A DNA stretch of 64,000 bases from Clostridium sp. (lineage in GTDB: Bacteria; Bacillota; Clostridia; Lachnospirales; Lachnospiraceae). Shown here piece after piece: positions 15,164-25,179 of this stretch. The stretch is from positions 30,977 to 94,976 of the forward strand of contig JAMPFF010000006.1 of the NCBI GenBank assembly GCA_023664605.1, written 5' to 3'. Both the position numbers and the translations under genes were made by a program. The notes beneath the pieces are model-generated. The model did not search any database. It saw only the letters and a list, made by a program, of their open reading frames with translations, and was not told the origin of the DNA. Each line of letters opens with the position of its first letter. Position 1 is the first letter of the stretch.

Positions 15164-17497
15164 TCAACACTTTATTGCATCCGCCCGTTCCTTTAGCGTT
15201 CCTGTTTTCTTTTTATCACGCATCATATAAATAACGATACCCGCCACGGTAAGCAATGATACTGCCTCACATACCCGCCAATACCAGGGTTCTTTAAACC
15301 TCACATGAAAACTTCCCGTAAATCCCGCCGGAACGGATACGGAAGCACGATATGACTCACCGGGTACGACTTGCAGTTTTTCTCCGCTGTCGGCTGCCGC
15401 GTAATATCCTTTATACAGAATCAACGGCACCTCCACCTGCGCAACCTTGTCTGAATGATTGCTAAGAGAAACTGTTACGCCGTTTTTCTCCCTATGCCAG
15501 TCATCTATCTGCACATTATCAGCATCATAAGTCAGTTGGTCAACATATTTTTCCTTATATTCATCCAAACCGGTATATTTATCCCATTCAACCGGAATAT
15601 ATTCCCCATACCCCACATCCAAAAAGTCCAGTTCTCCGGCCTGATAAACCTGATAAATATGTCCTGTATTGAGACATTCGCTCATATAGGATATTCCCTG
15701 CCATACAGACAAAAAGAGCAGCAATCCTGCCAGTATATTTCTATGCTTTTGCGCAATCCACTCCTTTTTTAAGATGATGCAGGATAAATAAGCCAGCATC
15801 AAGCCCGAAATAACTAAAAAACGCCACGGATATTGAAGGCTTTTAACGGGCATTTTTAATATCGGAATCCTATCGACAAACCATGTATAGGGGAATAAAT
15901 ACGTCGTCATAAAAAGGCTTAAAACAATCAAAAATACAACCAGATATTCTTCTTTCTTTTCCGATATATTTCTTTCCTTTTTCCCAAAGCACAAAACTAT
16001 CCAGCCTGCCAACACAGCCATGGCCGCACAGCCAACGGTTCGCGGCATATCCGCTATGGCGCCTTTATTTAAGCCGACAGGTCCTCCCATAGCCAGATAA
16101 TCGGTCATAAAAAGCTGCGCTACAACAGCGGATCTCCCCTCCAGTTTATATGGCGTGTAGGAATCAAGATTATTAATCACATACGTTCCGCTTAACATAT
16201 AGTCCAAAAAGGGAACAAGGAACCAAAGATTGCAGCATATCATCGCCGCAACAGCTTTACCAAATACAAGCAATGTCTTTTTTCGTATCGTTTTTTTCCA
16301 TAAAACAAGGACTGTCAGAATGATAAAAAGAGCCGTTATTTCCGTCGTAAGCATATGGGATAGAAAAATGCCGCTGCATCCAATCGTAAGTGGAATCCAG
16401 CTTCTGCTATGCTCTTTGGACTCTTCCGGAAGCGTATAAATCCGCCACAATCCGTATACAACTAACGGCATAAATGCCATTGCCGCATACTCTCCTGCCG
16501 CTCCCCTTGCAAAAATGCTGTACAGACGATAGATATTAAGTGAGTATACCACCGTACATACAATGCCCACTTTGTCGTTACCCATCTTGGAAAAGCAATG
16601 ATAAGCGATAAAGATTGTCAATGCATTAATGAAAACAATATAAAATTTATAAGCCGCCTGTATGGATACCCCGAAAATACGTAAAATTGCCGGAATATAT
16701 AACAGAAAATCACCATAAAATACAGATGCGGCATACCCATGCCCATTCAGCCATTCCGGTACGATTTTAACCGGAAAAACACCATTTTGCAAAGCGATAC
16801 TGATTCCTTCAATTCTCTGCAGATGGAAGCCCATATCATAAGAATTGCCGAACAAATAATTTGTCATCAGCGGAATATTGCTGGCAACAAACAATAAAAA
16901 AAGGATTTTAAAGTGCAATTTCGCCTTTTCATTTGTAAAAACTTTATCTTTTAACAGATAAAGAATCACTAATCCATCTATTAACAAAAAGCATACTGCA
17001 ATCCCAAACAGGAAGTTTCTTGTTGCAGTCGGCGAGGTAAACACTCTGACGTTTCTAAGTAAGATATAATCCCCATCAACCGCATCTCCGGTCAGTCTTC
17101 CCCATACCTGTAACGATTCCGCATAACGCACTTTAAAATCACACGATAACCTCCCGGAAGCTTTCAACGGAATTTTAGCAATTCTCTCGTCCAGCCGTCC
17201 GCCTGCATATTGAACCTCTAATGCCGTTCCGTTTCCTCCCATAAATTCATACTCTGCCTCAACCGTATATAACCCTTTAGGCAGAGAAAAAGCAGGCGTA
17301 GCAACATAACTGTGACCGGTTGACATATCCACATAAAATCCGTTTTCTCCGGAATCATAGAGCAAGTCTTCCTGTGCATAATTTAATTCCACTTTTTCAC
17401 GTCTGCTATATACAAAGCCTGCAATACAGGTAAACAATAATTCCGCGGCTATTAGTCCTATCCAGAATTTTTTACCCGTTTTAAACTTCTGAAACAT
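15164..17497 (-). CDS. Large polytopic membrane protein (GT-C-like / PTPS-related family)
   Basis: A 777-residue membrane protein. An N-terminal anchor (residues 10-30) is followed by an extracytoplasmic beta-rich domain (about 35-160). About eleven hydrophobic segments from 165 to 640 follow the pattern of GT-C glycosyltransferases and the bacterial 6-pyruvoyl-tetrahydropterin-synthase-related membrane family. A second exterior beta domain and a last helix (about 740-760, VCEAVSLLTVAGIVIYMM) close the protein. The segment FGNSYDMGFHLQRIEGISIAL after the third helix contains an acidic/His motif like the donor-site loop of GT-C enzymes. It may transfer a lipid-linked sugar to a surface polymer. 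It is unrelated in function to its neighbours alaS and yceD. The substrate is unknown. Confidence 0.6.
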   Translation of the reverse strand: MFQKFKTGKKFWIGLIAAELLFTCIAGFVYSRREKVELNYAQEDLLYDSGENGFYVDMSTGHSYVATPAFSLPKGLYTVEAEYEFMGGNGTALEVQYAGGRLDERIAKIPLKASGRLSCDFKVRYAESLQVWGRLTGDAVDGDYILLRNVRVFTSPTATRNFLFGIAVCFLLIDGLVILYLLKDKVFTNEKAKLHFKILFLLFVASNIPLMTNYLFGNSYDMGFHLQRIEGISIALQNGVFPVKIVPEWLNGHGYAASVFYGDFLLYIPAILRIFGVSIQAAYKFYIVFINALTIFIAYHCFSKMGNDKVGIVCTVVYSLNIYRLYSIFARGAAGEYAAMAFMPLVVYGLWRIYTLPEESKEHSRSWIPLTIGCSGIFLSHMLTTEITALFIILTVLVLWKKTIRKKTLLVFGKAVAAMICCNLWFLVPFLDYMLSGTYVINNLDSYTPYKLEGRSAVVAQLFMTDYLAMGGPVGLNKGAIADMPRTVGCAAMAVLAGWIVLCFGKKERNISEKKEEYLVVFLIVLSLFMTTYLFPYTWFVDRIPILKMPVKSLQYPWRFLVISGLMLAYLSCIILKKEWIAQKHRNILAGLLLFLSVWQGISYMSECLNTGHIYQVYQAGELDFLDVGYGEYIPVEWDKYTGLDEYKEKYVDQLTYDADNVQIDDWHREKNGVTVSLSNHSDKVAQVEVPLILYKGYYAAADSGEKLQVVPGESYRASVSVPAGFTGSFHVRFKEPWYWRVCEAVSLLTVAGIVIYMMRDKKKTGTLKERADAIKC

Positions 17498-17518
17498 TCT
17501 CTTTCCTCCGAAAATGGC

Positions 17519-20158
17519 TTAGTTTATCTGTCCTTCCAGCACTTTCGCCGCCTCTTCCATAGCCGCATCCATGCCTGCCGGGTTCTTGCCGCCCGCCTGC
17601 GCCATATTCGGGCGTCCGCCGCCGCCGCCGCCGACAAGCGCCGCAATGCCTTTAATCAGGTTTCCGGCATGAGCGCCCATTTTCATTGCGCCATCCGTTG
17701 CCATAGCAATTAAATTTACCTTACCGTCTTTGTCAGACGCCAGTACAACGACGCCTTCGCCCAGCTTTTCTTTCAACTGGTCTCCCAAATCGCGCAGACC
17801 GTTCATATCCACGCCGGACACTTTAGCGGCAAGCAGTTTTACGCCTTTTACCTCTCTCACCTTATCCATAACATCGCCAAGCGCATCTTTCGCCGCCTTG
17901 CTCTTTAAAGATTCGTTTTCACTCTGCAAAGTTTTTAATTCCGCCATCAAATGCTGACATCTATCAAGCAGGTTCGCCGGGGTCGCTTTCAATATTTTAG
18001 CCGCTTCCTCCAGCTTCTCCTCCAACTGCGCATAATATTTCACAACGCCGTCGCCTGTCAGCGCCTCAATCCTTCTGACGCCGGCTGCAACGCCGCTCTC
18101 TGAAATAATCTTAAAGGAAGAAATAACACCTGTATTGGAAACGTGCGTACCGCCGCAGAACTCCTTGGAGAAATCTCCCATTTCCACAACACGTACCATT
18201 TCCCCGTACTTTTCGCCAAAAAGCGCCATCGCGCCCGTCTTTTTTGCTTCTTCCATCGTAAGTACTTCCGTTACTACCGGAAGATTCTCCGCAATCTTTT
18301 CATTGACAATCTGCTCTACTTTCTGCAATTCTTCCGCAGTCATGGCTGAAAAATGAGAAAAGTCAAACCGCAGTCTTTCGCCGTCATTATAAGAACCCGC
18401 CTGCTCGACATGCGTGCCAAGCACCATACGCAGCGCTTTCTGTAAAAGATGCGTCGCGCTGTGGTTTTTACAGGTTGCGCCTCTTCTTTGCGCATCAACC
18501 TCCAGCGTCACGGTATCTCCCGTTTTAAACATACCGGAAACCACACGCCCGATATGCGCCACCTTGCCGCCTAAAAGCTGCACGGTATCTTCCACCTTAA
18601 ACTCGCCGTCCGCACTGCGGATGATGCCGATATCGCCGGACTGTCCGCCCATCGTTGCATAAAACGGCGTCTCGCTTACAAAAATCGTTCCCACTTCACC
18701 GTCCGTAAGCGCTTCTACAATTTCATTCTCCGTTGTCAGCACTGAAATTTTAGAATCATGCGCTAACTTATCATATCCGACGAAAGCAGAAGTTACCGCA
18801 GGGTCTATGGACTCGTACACCGTCACATCCGCGCCCATATAGTTTGTTACTTTACGCGCCTTGCGCGCCTTGACCTTCTGCTCCTCCATCGCCGCCGCGA
18901 AACCTTTTTCATCTACGCTGAAATTCTTTTCCGCCAGAATCTCCTTTGTCAAATCAATCGGGAATCCATATGTGTCGTATAATTTAAAGGCATCTTCACC
19001 GGAAAGCTCTTTTTTACTTTCTTTTTGCAGATTCTCCTCCATTTCCATTAAGATGCTTAACCCCTGGTCGATTGTCTTGTTGAATTTATTTTCCTCCTGT
19101 GTCAATACGTTGAAAATAAACTCTTTCTTCTCATCCAGCTCAGGATAGCCGTCCTTAGAACCCTCTATGACCGTATTGCTCAAATCAGCAAGAAATGTTC
19201 CCTGAATACCGAGTTTACGCCCCTGACGCGCCGCCCTTCTGATAATACGGCGCAGAACATAGCCGCGCCCCTCGTTGGATGGCATAATGCCGTCGGAAAT
19301 CATAAAAGTAGCGGAACGGATATGGTCGGTAATGATACGGATGGAAACATCCGTCTCTTCCTTTTCTTTATAAGTAACACCTGCTATTTCACAAACCTTT
19401 GTCCGCAGCGCAAGGATCGTATCGACGTCGAAAATAGAATCCACATCCTGCACGACGGAAGCAAGTCTTTCCAATCCCATGCCGGTATCAATATTTTTCT
19501 GTGACAGTTCGGTATAATTTCCCTTGCCGTCGTTGTCAAACTGTGTAAAGACGTTATTCCATATTTCCATATAGCGGTCGCAGTCACAGCCTACCGTACA
19601 ATCCGGCTTTCCGCATCCATACTTTTCACCTCGGTCATAATACACCTCGGAACAGGGTCCGCACGGTCCGGAACCATGCTCCCAGAAATTATCCTCTTTT
19701 CCGAAACGGTAAATACGCTCCGGCGCAATGCCGATTTCTTTTGTCCAGATTTCAAACGCCTCGTCGTCCTCTTCATAGATAGACGGATAGAGCCTGTCCG
19801 CGTCCAGCCCGACCACTTCCGTCAGAAATTCCCAGCACCAGGCGATTGCTTCATGCTTAAAATAATCCCCGAAAGAAAAGTTTCCCAGCATCTCAAAAAA
19901 CGTGCCGTGTCTTGCCGTCTTGCCGACGTTCTCCAAATCGCCCGTACGAATACATTTCTGACAGGTTGTCACGCGGCGTCTCGGCGGTATCTCCTGTCCT
20001 GTAAAATAAGGTTTTAACGGCGCCATGCCGGAATTAATTAACAATAAGCTGTTATCGTTATGCGGCACCAAAGAAAAACTTTTCATTTTCAGATGTTCCT
20101 TACTCTCAAAAAATTCAAGAAACATACGCCGCAACTCGTTCACACCATATTTTTTCAT
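17519..20158 (-). CDS. alaS: Alanyl-tRNA synthetase
   Basis: An 879-residue class II synthetase. The catalytic core begins MKKYGVNELRRMFLEFFESK and includes the motif 2 region RRRVTTCQKCIRTGDLENVG and TARHGTFFEMLGNFSFGDYF. The editing domain carries the zinc motif NHSATHLLQKAL and FCGGTHVSNTG. The C-Ala domain ends in a glycine-rich stretch (GGGGGGRPNMAQAGG). The start is fixed by family length and by the ribosome site in leader copy B (GAGAAAGGGG). No T-box is visible; instead the gap to glyS holds a symmetrical hairpin and a family-1 leader. Confidence 0.97.
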   Translation of the reverse strand: MKKYGVNELRRMFLEFFESKEHLKMKSFSLVPHNDNSLLLINSGMAPLKPYFTGQEIPPRRRVTTCQKCIRTGDLENVGKTARHGTFFEMLGNFSFGDYFKHEAIAWCWEFLTEVVGLDADRLYPSIYEEDDEAFEIWTKEIGIAPERIYRFGKEDNFWEHGSGPCGPCSEVYYDRGEKYGCGKPDCTVGCDCDRYMEIWNNVFTQFDNDGKGNYTELSQKNIDTGMGLERLASVVQDVDSIFDVDTILALRTKVCEIAGVTYKEKEETDVSIRIITDHIRSATFMISDGIMPSNEGRGYVLRRIIRRAARQGRKLGIQGTFLADLSNTVIEGSKDGYPELDEKKEFIFNVLTQEENKFNKTIDQGLSILMEMEENLQKESKKELSGEDAFKLYDTYGFPIDLTKEILAEKNFSVDEKGFAAAMEEQKVKARKARKVTNYMGADVTVYESIDPAVTSAFVGYDKLAHDSKISVLTTENEIVEALTDGEVGTIFVSETPFYATMGGQSGDIGIIRSADGEFKVEDTVQLLGGKVAHIGRVVSGMFKTGDTVTLEVDAQRRGATCKNHSATHLLQKALRMVLGTHVEQAGSYNDGERLRFDFSHFSAMTAEELQKVEQIVNEKIAENLPVVTEVLTMEEAKKTGAMALFGEKYGEMVRVVEMGDFSKEFCGGTHVSNTGVISSFKIISESGVAAGVRRIEALTGDGVVKYYAQLEEKLEEAAKILKATPANLLDRCQHLMAELKTLQSENESLKSKAAKDALGDVMDKVREVKGVKLLAAKVSGVDMNGLRDLGDQLKEKLGEGVVVLASDKDGKVNLIAMATDGAMKMGAHAGNLIKGIAALVGGGGGGRPNMAQAGGKNPAGMDAAMEEAAKVLEGQIN

Positions 20159-20220
20159 CTTTACTTATGCCCCTTTCTCAGCCTGCGATGTTTGTGTCTG
20201 GCGTTACCAACGTCAACACA
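20159..20220 (-). repeat. Family-1 structured leader, copy B (upstream of alaS)
   Basis: Minus-strand order: hairpin with arms GTGT...CGTT and AACG...ACAC, then AAACATCG, then CAGGCTGAGAAAGGGG, 12 nt, ATG of alaS. The tail matches copies C and D over CAGGCTGAGA-AAGG, while the stem sequence is entirely different but still paired. Confidence 0.7.
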
Positions 20221-20227
20221 AACTCGC

Positions 20228-20253
20228 GGTTGAAAGAATTTATTCTTTCAACC
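20228..20253 (-). terminator. Symmetric hairpin between glyS and alaS
   Basis: Perfect arms GGTTGAAAGAA and TTCTTTCAACC with a 4-nt loop, starting directly after the glyS stop codon. There is no T-run after it, so it may be an RNA-stabilising or processing stem rather than a terminator. Confidence 0.5.
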
Positions 20254-20254
20254 T

Positions 20255-21646
20255 CTAGAACTCAAATTTATCCGCAAAATAAGCATCCAGTTTTTCAATC
20301 TCCACGCGTTCCTGCTCCATGGAATCCCTGAACCTGACGGTTACGCAGTTATCCGTCTCGGAATCAAAATCGTAGGTAATGCAAAACGGCGTGCCGATTT
20401 CATCCTGCCTTCTGTAACGCTTGCCGATATTGCCTCTGTCGTCGTATTCGCAGTTGTATTTTTTTGATAACTGCGTATAAATCTTTTCCGCGCCCTCGTT
20501 TAATTTCTTGGATAACGGCAGTACGCCGATTTTTACAGGCGCAAGCGCGGGATGGAAATGCAGTACGGTACGCATATCCCCCTCCCTGATTTCTTCTTCG
20601 TCGTAAGCGCCGCAAAGTACGGCTAAAAAAAGCCTCTCCACGCCTAACGAAGGTTCAATCACATAGGGGATATATTTCTGCTGCTTCTCATCATCAAAAT
20701 AACTCATATCCTGCTTGGACACATTCTGGTGCTGTGTCAAATCATAATCCGTCCTATCTGCAATGCCCCACAACTCGCCCCAGCCGAAAGGAAACAGATA
20801 TTCAATATCTGTCGTCGCTTTGGAATAGAACGACAATTCCTCCTTTTCATGGTCGCGGACTCTCATTTCCTCCGCTTTCATGCCAAGGCTCTTTAAAAAG
20901 TCGATACAATATTTTTTCCAGTATGCGAACCACTCCAAGTCTGTGTCCGGCTCACAGAAAAACTCCATTTCCATCTGCTCAAACTCCCGGACGCGGAAAA
21001 TAAAGTTGCCCGGCGTAATTTCATTCCTGAAAGATTTGCCCACCTGACAGATACCGAAAGGAATCTTCTTACGGGAAGTTCTCTGTACATTTTTAAAGTT
21101 TACAAAAATACCCTGTGCGGTTTCGGGTCTTAAGTATACCGTATTCTTAGCGTCCTCCGTAACGCCCTGAAAGGTCTTAAACATCAGGTTAAACTGCCTG
21201 ATATCCGTAAAATTATGTTTGCCGCAGGTCGGACAGGGAACATTATTTTCTTCAATAAACGCTTTCATCTGCTCCTGGCTCCAGCCGTCTATGGAACTTT
21301 CCAATGTTATTCCTTTTTCTTTTGCATAGTTCTCAATCATCTGGTCGGCACGGAAACGCTCATGACATTCCTTACAGTCCATCAACGGGTCAGAGAAACT
21401 TCCCAAATGTCCGGACGCCACCCATGTCTGGGGATTCATCAAAATCGCGCAGTCCACGCCTACATTATATGGGCTTTCCATAACAAATTTCTGCCACCAG
21501 GCCTTTTTGATATTATTCTTAAGTTCCACGCCAAGGTTGCCGAAATCCCATGTATTGGCAAGACCCCCGTAAATTTCCGAACCCGGATATACAAATCCCC
21601 TTGACTTTGCTAACGCTACAATCTTCTCCATTGTCTTTTCCATCAT
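20255..21646 (-). CDS. glyS: Glycyl-tRNA synthetase, alpha2 type
   Basis: A 463-residue class II synthetase of the homodimeric (archaeal/eukaryotic-like) type found in many Gram-positive bacteria. Visible blocks are [57 protein letters not shown] (motif 2), [20 protein letters not shown] (motif 3) and the C-terminal anticodon-binding domain. Zinc-binding cysteines occur in [12 protein letters not shown] and [11 protein letters not shown]. The ATG at 21646 (MMEKTMEK) has GGAG 8 nt upstream; an in-frame ATG at 21673 is less likely. It lies behind a lipoprotein gene and ahead of alaS. Confidence 0.95.
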   Translation of the reverse strand: MMEKTMEKIVALAKSRGFVYPGSEIYGGLANTWDFGNLGVELKNNIKKAWWQKFVMESPYNVGVDCAILMNPQTWVASGHLGSFSDPLMDCKECHERFRADQMIENYAKEKGITLESSIDGWSQEQMKAFIEENNVPCPTCGKHNFTDIRQFNLMFKTFQGVTEDAKNTVYLRPETAQGIFVNFKNVQRTSRKKIPFGICQVGKSFRNEITPGNFIFRVREFEQMEMEFFCEPDTDLEWFAYWKKYCIDFLKSLGMKAEEMRVRDHEKEELSFYSKATTDIEYLFPFGWGELWGIADRTDYDLTQHQNVSKQDMSYFDDEKQQKYIPYVIEPSLGVERLFLAVLCGAYDEEEIREGDMRTVLHFHPALAPVKIGVLPLSKKLNEGAEKIYTQLSKKYNCEYDDRGNIGKRYRRQDEIGTPFCITYDFDSETDNCVTVRFRDSMEQERVEIEKLDAYFADKFEF

Positions 21647-21687
21647 CTCATCTGCTCCTTTATGATTTATCAATATAATAAAACCTG

Positions 21688-22281
21688 TTATTGAAATACA
21701 ATACAGGAAAGTATTTCCTCATCTTCTCCCGTTACTATCAGCGCATCTCTCTTGCCGGGGCGCATCACATTTTCACTGGTATATAAAATTTTATCATATA
21801 CGTTGACGTCGAGTTGTTCTAAAGCCTTTGTCTGCACAATAACGACATGGTTCTCCCTGATAGCCGAAAGCTCCTCGTCGCTGATAACCTCTCCATCCTC
21901 TCCGACAATGTCTTTAAGGGAATAGCCTTTTTCAAACGCCTCCCCGACCGTTCCGCAGAACAGCTCCCTGTTATTATAATTTGTATACTCCGTACCGCTT
22001 TGATAAACCATTTTCACAATAATCTTATCACCGCTTGATTCCACCGACTCACAGACAATGGCGTCTTCACTGTCGCTATAACGGGCTATTTTCTCTTTAG
22101 CCATCTGCTCGAGTTCTTCCGGATTATAATAATTTCTTTCAAATCCGTCTACTATCGTCTGCGTAATCTTTCCGTCTTTCATAACGGAAATCGTATTCAT
22201 ATCAGGAACGCCCGCACTGCCGCACCCGGCCAGACAAAACGCGGCTGTCATGACAAATATCAATTTTTTCCACTTTCGCAT
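21688..22281 (-). CDS. Predicted lipoprotein of unknown function
   Basis: A 197-residue lipoprotein. The signal peptide [20 protein letters not shown] ends in the lipobox LAGC, so Cys20 would be lipidated and the protein held outside the membrane. The mature part is acidic and has no motif I recognise; segments such as [20 protein letters not shown] and [19 protein letters not shown] suggest a small alpha/beta domain. AGGAGG precedes the start. Placed between recO and glyS, so co-transcribed with them. Confidence 0.75.
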   Translation of the reverse strand: MRKWKKLIFVMTAAFCLAGCGSAGVPDMNTISVMKDGKITQTIVDGFERNYYNPEELEQMAKEKIARYSDSEDAIVCESVESSGDKIIVKMVYQSGTEYTNYNNRELFCGTVGEAFEKGYSLKDIVGEDGEVISDEELSAIRENHVVIVQTKALEQLDVNVYDKILYTSENVMRPGKRDALIVTGEDEEILSCIVFQ

Positions 22282-22354
22282 AAATTTTCCTCCTCAGAGA
22301 CACTTCTGTTATTATATCCGACTTAAGCCTGATTTTCAACATACATCTTTCATT

Positions 22355-23002
22355 TTACAGGCCGTCCACTATTTCCAGACTCTTAAAAATCTTATCCACA
22401 TATCGCATCCTATAATCATCCGCAATCTCTTTTAACTGTGCCAACACACTGTCCGTAACCGTAAAGGTATACAATTTTTCAATGGAAGAAGTCATTATAT
22501 AATAAACCGTATAATCGGTGGACTCGTCATATCCGCCATTTTCCGGCACACCCGGAAATTCACCGTTTAAAACCATCGCTTTCATCTCAAATATGTAGCG
22601 TACCAGCCTGTTGGGAATTTTCTCATGCATAAGCGCCTTAAGAGACTGGTATAAAAGCTTTAGCATTTCCTTTTCATCATTATTTTCCCTTGTATAATAA
22701 TCGATTACCTCCAGAAAATACATACCATAATAGGCGGCCTCAAAATCATGGCGCAGACCCTCGAAATAATTACTGATATCCGCATCCACCAGATTGTAGG
22801 AACTTCTTCCGACATAAAGCTTAAAAGTGCCAAAAGAAAAAGGATTGGTCGCGGCAAGCAGCCTGCTGTTTTGTTTTCTTGCGCCTTTGGCAAATGCCGA
22901 AATCTTTCCTTTTTCTTTCGTTAAAATAACGACTCTTCTATCATATTCACCAATGGGTTCCGCTTTTAGAACCATCCCCGTAATCTCTGTAAACTCCTGC
23001 AT
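22355..23002 (-). CDS. recO: DNA repair protein RecO
   Basis: A 215-residue RecF-pathway mediator that helps load RecA on SSB-coated DNA. The N-terminal OB fold reads TEITGMVLKAEPIGEYDRRV, then VILTKEKGKISAFAKGARK; the helical remainder follows. The zinc-binding cysteines of many RecO proteins are not evident. The ATG at 23002 (MQEFTEITG) has AGGTGG 8 nt upstream and aligns with family starts; an upstream in-frame ATG at 23074 would add 24 residues. Its 5' end overlaps the small YqzL-like gene. Confidence 0.88.
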   Translation of the reverse strand: MQEFTEITGMVLKAEPIGEYDRRVVILTKEKGKISAFAKGARKQNSRLLAATNPFSFGTFKLYVGRSSYNLVDADISNYFEGLRHDFEAAYYGMYFLEVIDYYTRENNDEKEMLKLLYQSLKALMHEKIPNRLVRYIFEMKAMVLNGEFPGVPENGGYDESTDYTVYYIMTSSIEKLYTFTVTDSVLAQLKEIADDYRMRYVDKIFKSLEIVDGL

Positions 23003-23144
23003 CTCTAAGTCCACCTGATTTGTCTTTTTCGGTATCGTTTCGTACTTCGCCGCTTTTAACGTCCTGTAACGCATTTCTATATGATAGAAAATCGCTTACG
23101 CTTCCCGTCATCAGAAATCTATCCCAGTAATTTATCTCCTTCAT
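22947..23144 (-). CDS. YqzL-like small protein
   Basis: A 65-codon frame between era and recO starting MKEINYWDRFLMTGSVSDFL. The pattern of an aromatic N terminus, W-x-x-F, TG and a short YL/FL helix is that of the roughly 50-residue YqzL family found at this place in Firmicutes. AGGGGG lies 6 nt upstream of the ATG. The last 19 codons overlap the start of recO, so its C-terminal tail may be poorly constrained. Function unknown. A hairpin of CCCTAAT/ATTAGGG arms covers the ribosome site region (about 23150-23183). Confidence 0.55.
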   Translation of the reverse strand: MKEINYWDRFLMTGSVSDFLSYRNALQDVKSGEVRNDTEKDKSGGLRDAGVYRDYGDGSKSGTHW

Positions 23145-23203
23145 CTTAAGCCCCCTAATCAACTATATGATTGTAGTATTAGGGTTCGCTTTTTTTGTTT
23201 TTT

Positions 23204-24109
23204 CTATTCGGCATCCTTGGGATTATATCCGAAATTTTTCAGAAGAAAATCACTGTCGCGCCAGTCCTTTTTGACCTTGACCCAGAGCTTTAAATTCACC
23301 TGGCATCCCACTAAATCTTCCATCTCCGGTCTTGCCTGCGAGCCTATTTTTTTAAGCATCTGCCCCTGTTTGCCAATGATGATGCCCTTATGGGAATCCT
23401 TTTCACAGATGATAGTCGCCTCGATATCCATGATACGCTTTCTTCTGTGCATGGACTCTATCGTTACGGCAATGCCATGCGGTATCTCGTCTTCCAGACA
23501 TCGGAGCGCCTTTTCACGGATAAGTTCCGCCGCAATCTGGCGGATTGGCTGGTCGGTTACCGTATCTTCATCATAAAAAGGATGCCCGTAGGGGAGATAT
23601 TTCATGATGCAGGAAAGTAAATCCTCCGTGCCGTCTCCCTTTAATGCCGATACCGGAACAATCTCCGCAAAATCCATCTGTTTTCTGTATGTATCAATAA
23701 AAAGAAGAACCTCTTCTTTTTTGACCGTGTCAATTTTATTGATTACTAATATAACAGGTGTTTTTATTTTTTTCAGTTCTTCGATAATATGCTGTTCGCC
23801 CGCCCCGATATAGGTTGTCGGCTCCACCAGCCACAAAATAACGTCAACATCCGACATGGTACGCTGCGCCACGTTTACCATGTAGTCGCCAAGTTTATTT
23901 TTAGCCTTATGGATGCCCGGCGTATCCAGAAAAACAATCTGCCCCTCATCCGACGTATATACCGTCTGAATCCGGTTTCTGGTCGTCTGCGGCTTACTGG
24001 AAGTAATGGCTATCTTCTGCCCAATCAACTGATTCATCAAAGTAGACTTTCCTACGTTCGGTCTGCCAATCAGTGTGGCAAATCCCGCTTTATACTGTGC
24101 ATTCTCCAT
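23204..24109 (-). CDS. era: GTPase Era
   Basis: A 301-residue ribosome-assembly GTPase binding the 3' end of 16S rRNA. G1 GRPNVGKSTLMN, G3 DTPGIHKAKNKLGDYM and G4 NKIDTVKKEE are clear. The C-terminal KH domain includes VTIESMHRRKRIMDIEATII and GIIIGKQGQMLKKIGSQAR. It lies 21 bp after the DUF4349 gene and upstream of recO, the usual era-recO neighbourhood. Confidence 0.97.
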   Translation of the reverse strand: MENAQYKAGFATLIGRPNVGKSTLMNQLIGQKIAITSSKPQTTRNRIQTVYTSDEGQIVFLDTPGIHKAKNKLGDYMVNVAQRTMSDVDVILWLVEPTTYIGAGEQHIIEELKKIKTPVILVINKIDTVKKEEVLLFIDTYRKQMDFAEIVPVSALKGDGTEDLLSCIMKYLPYGHPFYDEDTVTDQPIRQIAAELIREKALRCLEDEIPHGIAVTIESMHRRKRIMDIEATIICEKDSHKGIIIGKQGQMLKKIGSQARPEMEDLVGCQVNLKLWVKVKKDWRDSDFLLKNFGYNPKDAE

Positions 24110-24130
24110 AGTTATATTTTCCTTTTCTTC

Positions 24131-25147
24131 CTATTCCCCGTCTTTGTTACCGTCTTTCATTTCATCCATGTCTGGCTTAGGCCGCATATTCTCCGCTTTC
24201 CGTCTGCGTCTCGCTTTTTTCCATAACCGCCACAGAATCAGCACAATGACGATAATCACAATCCAGATAATAAAATAAGGAATATTGACAACAAACCAGA
24301 TAAATCCATACTCGATATCGTCTCCGATATTGTAGATTGACTTCACAAAACCGTTTCTTATCTTATCCCAGACGGATTTTTCCTCTGTCGGCGTCAGTCT
24401 TTCCACTTCCTGTATGTTTAAGTTAATCGTGCTGTAATCAATCTGATTATTTAACGTCCGAAGCTGCGATTCCATGCTCTCCAGCTCATAACGCACATCG
24501 GAAAGACGCTGTTCGATGGTAATGATATCCTCCACCGTCTCCGCTTTCTCCAATAACTCCAGCAATCTGTCCTGCTCGGTCACTAACGCCCTTTTACGGC
24601 TCTCCAAGTCCACATATTGTAAGGTAACGTCCTCCACCCGTTCTTCCTTATTCGTAATATTCGTCCATTCTCCTACCCTTACCACAAATTCATCCAGCTT
24701 CTCCACCGGAATGCGGACCTGCAGATAGGCATTTCTTGTATCCTGATAGTTTGCGTAATAACTGCCGTTATATTGGCTCTGATATTCAATATAACCGCCC
24801 AACTCCGTTATTTTATTTTCCAGATTGGCAATCAGCGTGTCATACTCCTCCGTCTCCACGAATAAGTCCACCGTTTTAATCAGTTTCCGCTCCGCTTCCC
24901 GCGCATTTTCCTCCAACATCTCCGCGCCCGCTTCCTGCACCGCCCCAGCGCTATCGGTTGTCGAATAATTCGCTTCCGCAATCTCCATCTCCGCCGCGGC
25001 ATAGGCGCCTCCCGCATCATAAGCGGCGGACGTATTTTTGCTTTCCGAATATGATAACTGCCCGCTTCCGCTGCTGCCGCAGCCGGATAATATAACACAC
25101 GATATTATCATAGCCGCCGCAGCCACGCCAAAACTTCTCTTTTTCAT
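24131..25147 (-). CDS. DUF4349 lipoprotein
   Basis: A 338-residue lipoprotein. The signal sequence ends ILSGC at Cys23. A low-complexity Ser/Ala/Glu region follows to about residue 85. The DUF4349 domain (KLIKTVDLFVETEEYDTLIA through the RIPVEKLDEFVVRVG block) contains a long coiled coil (about 175-240, RKRALVTEQDRLLELLEKAE). One membrane helix (about 285-305, FVVNIPYFIIWIVIIVIVLI) and a basic tail end it. The family is widespread and its role is unknown; the layout resembles a membrane-clamped envelope sensor or scaffold. GGAGA lies before the ATG. Confidence 0.85.
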   Translation of the reverse strand: MKKRSFGVAAAAMIISCVILSGCGSSGSGQLSYSESKNTSAAYDAGGAYAAAEMEIAEANYSTTDSAGAVQEAGAEMLEENAREAERKLIKTVDLFVETEEYDTLIANLENKITELGGYIEYQSQYNGSYYANYQDTRNAYLQVRIPVEKLDEFVVRVGEWTNITNKEERVEDVTLQYVDLESRKRALVTEQDRLLELLEKAETVEDIITIEQRLSDVRYELESMESQLRTLNNQIDYSTINLNIQEVERLTPTEEKSVWDKIRNGFVKSIYNIGDDIEYGFIWFVVNIPYFIIWIVIIVIVLILWRLWKKARRRRKAENMRPKPDMDEMKDGNKDGE

Positions 25148-25179
25148 AATAGTATCTCTCCTTTTATTCTTTCAACCTG

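Noticed and set aside
20159-20254. T-box riboswitch ahead of alaS
   Set aside because: The gap is under 100 bp, with no specifier loop or T-box core; it contains a symmetric hairpin and a family-1 leader instead. The 14-bp gap before glyS is too short for one.
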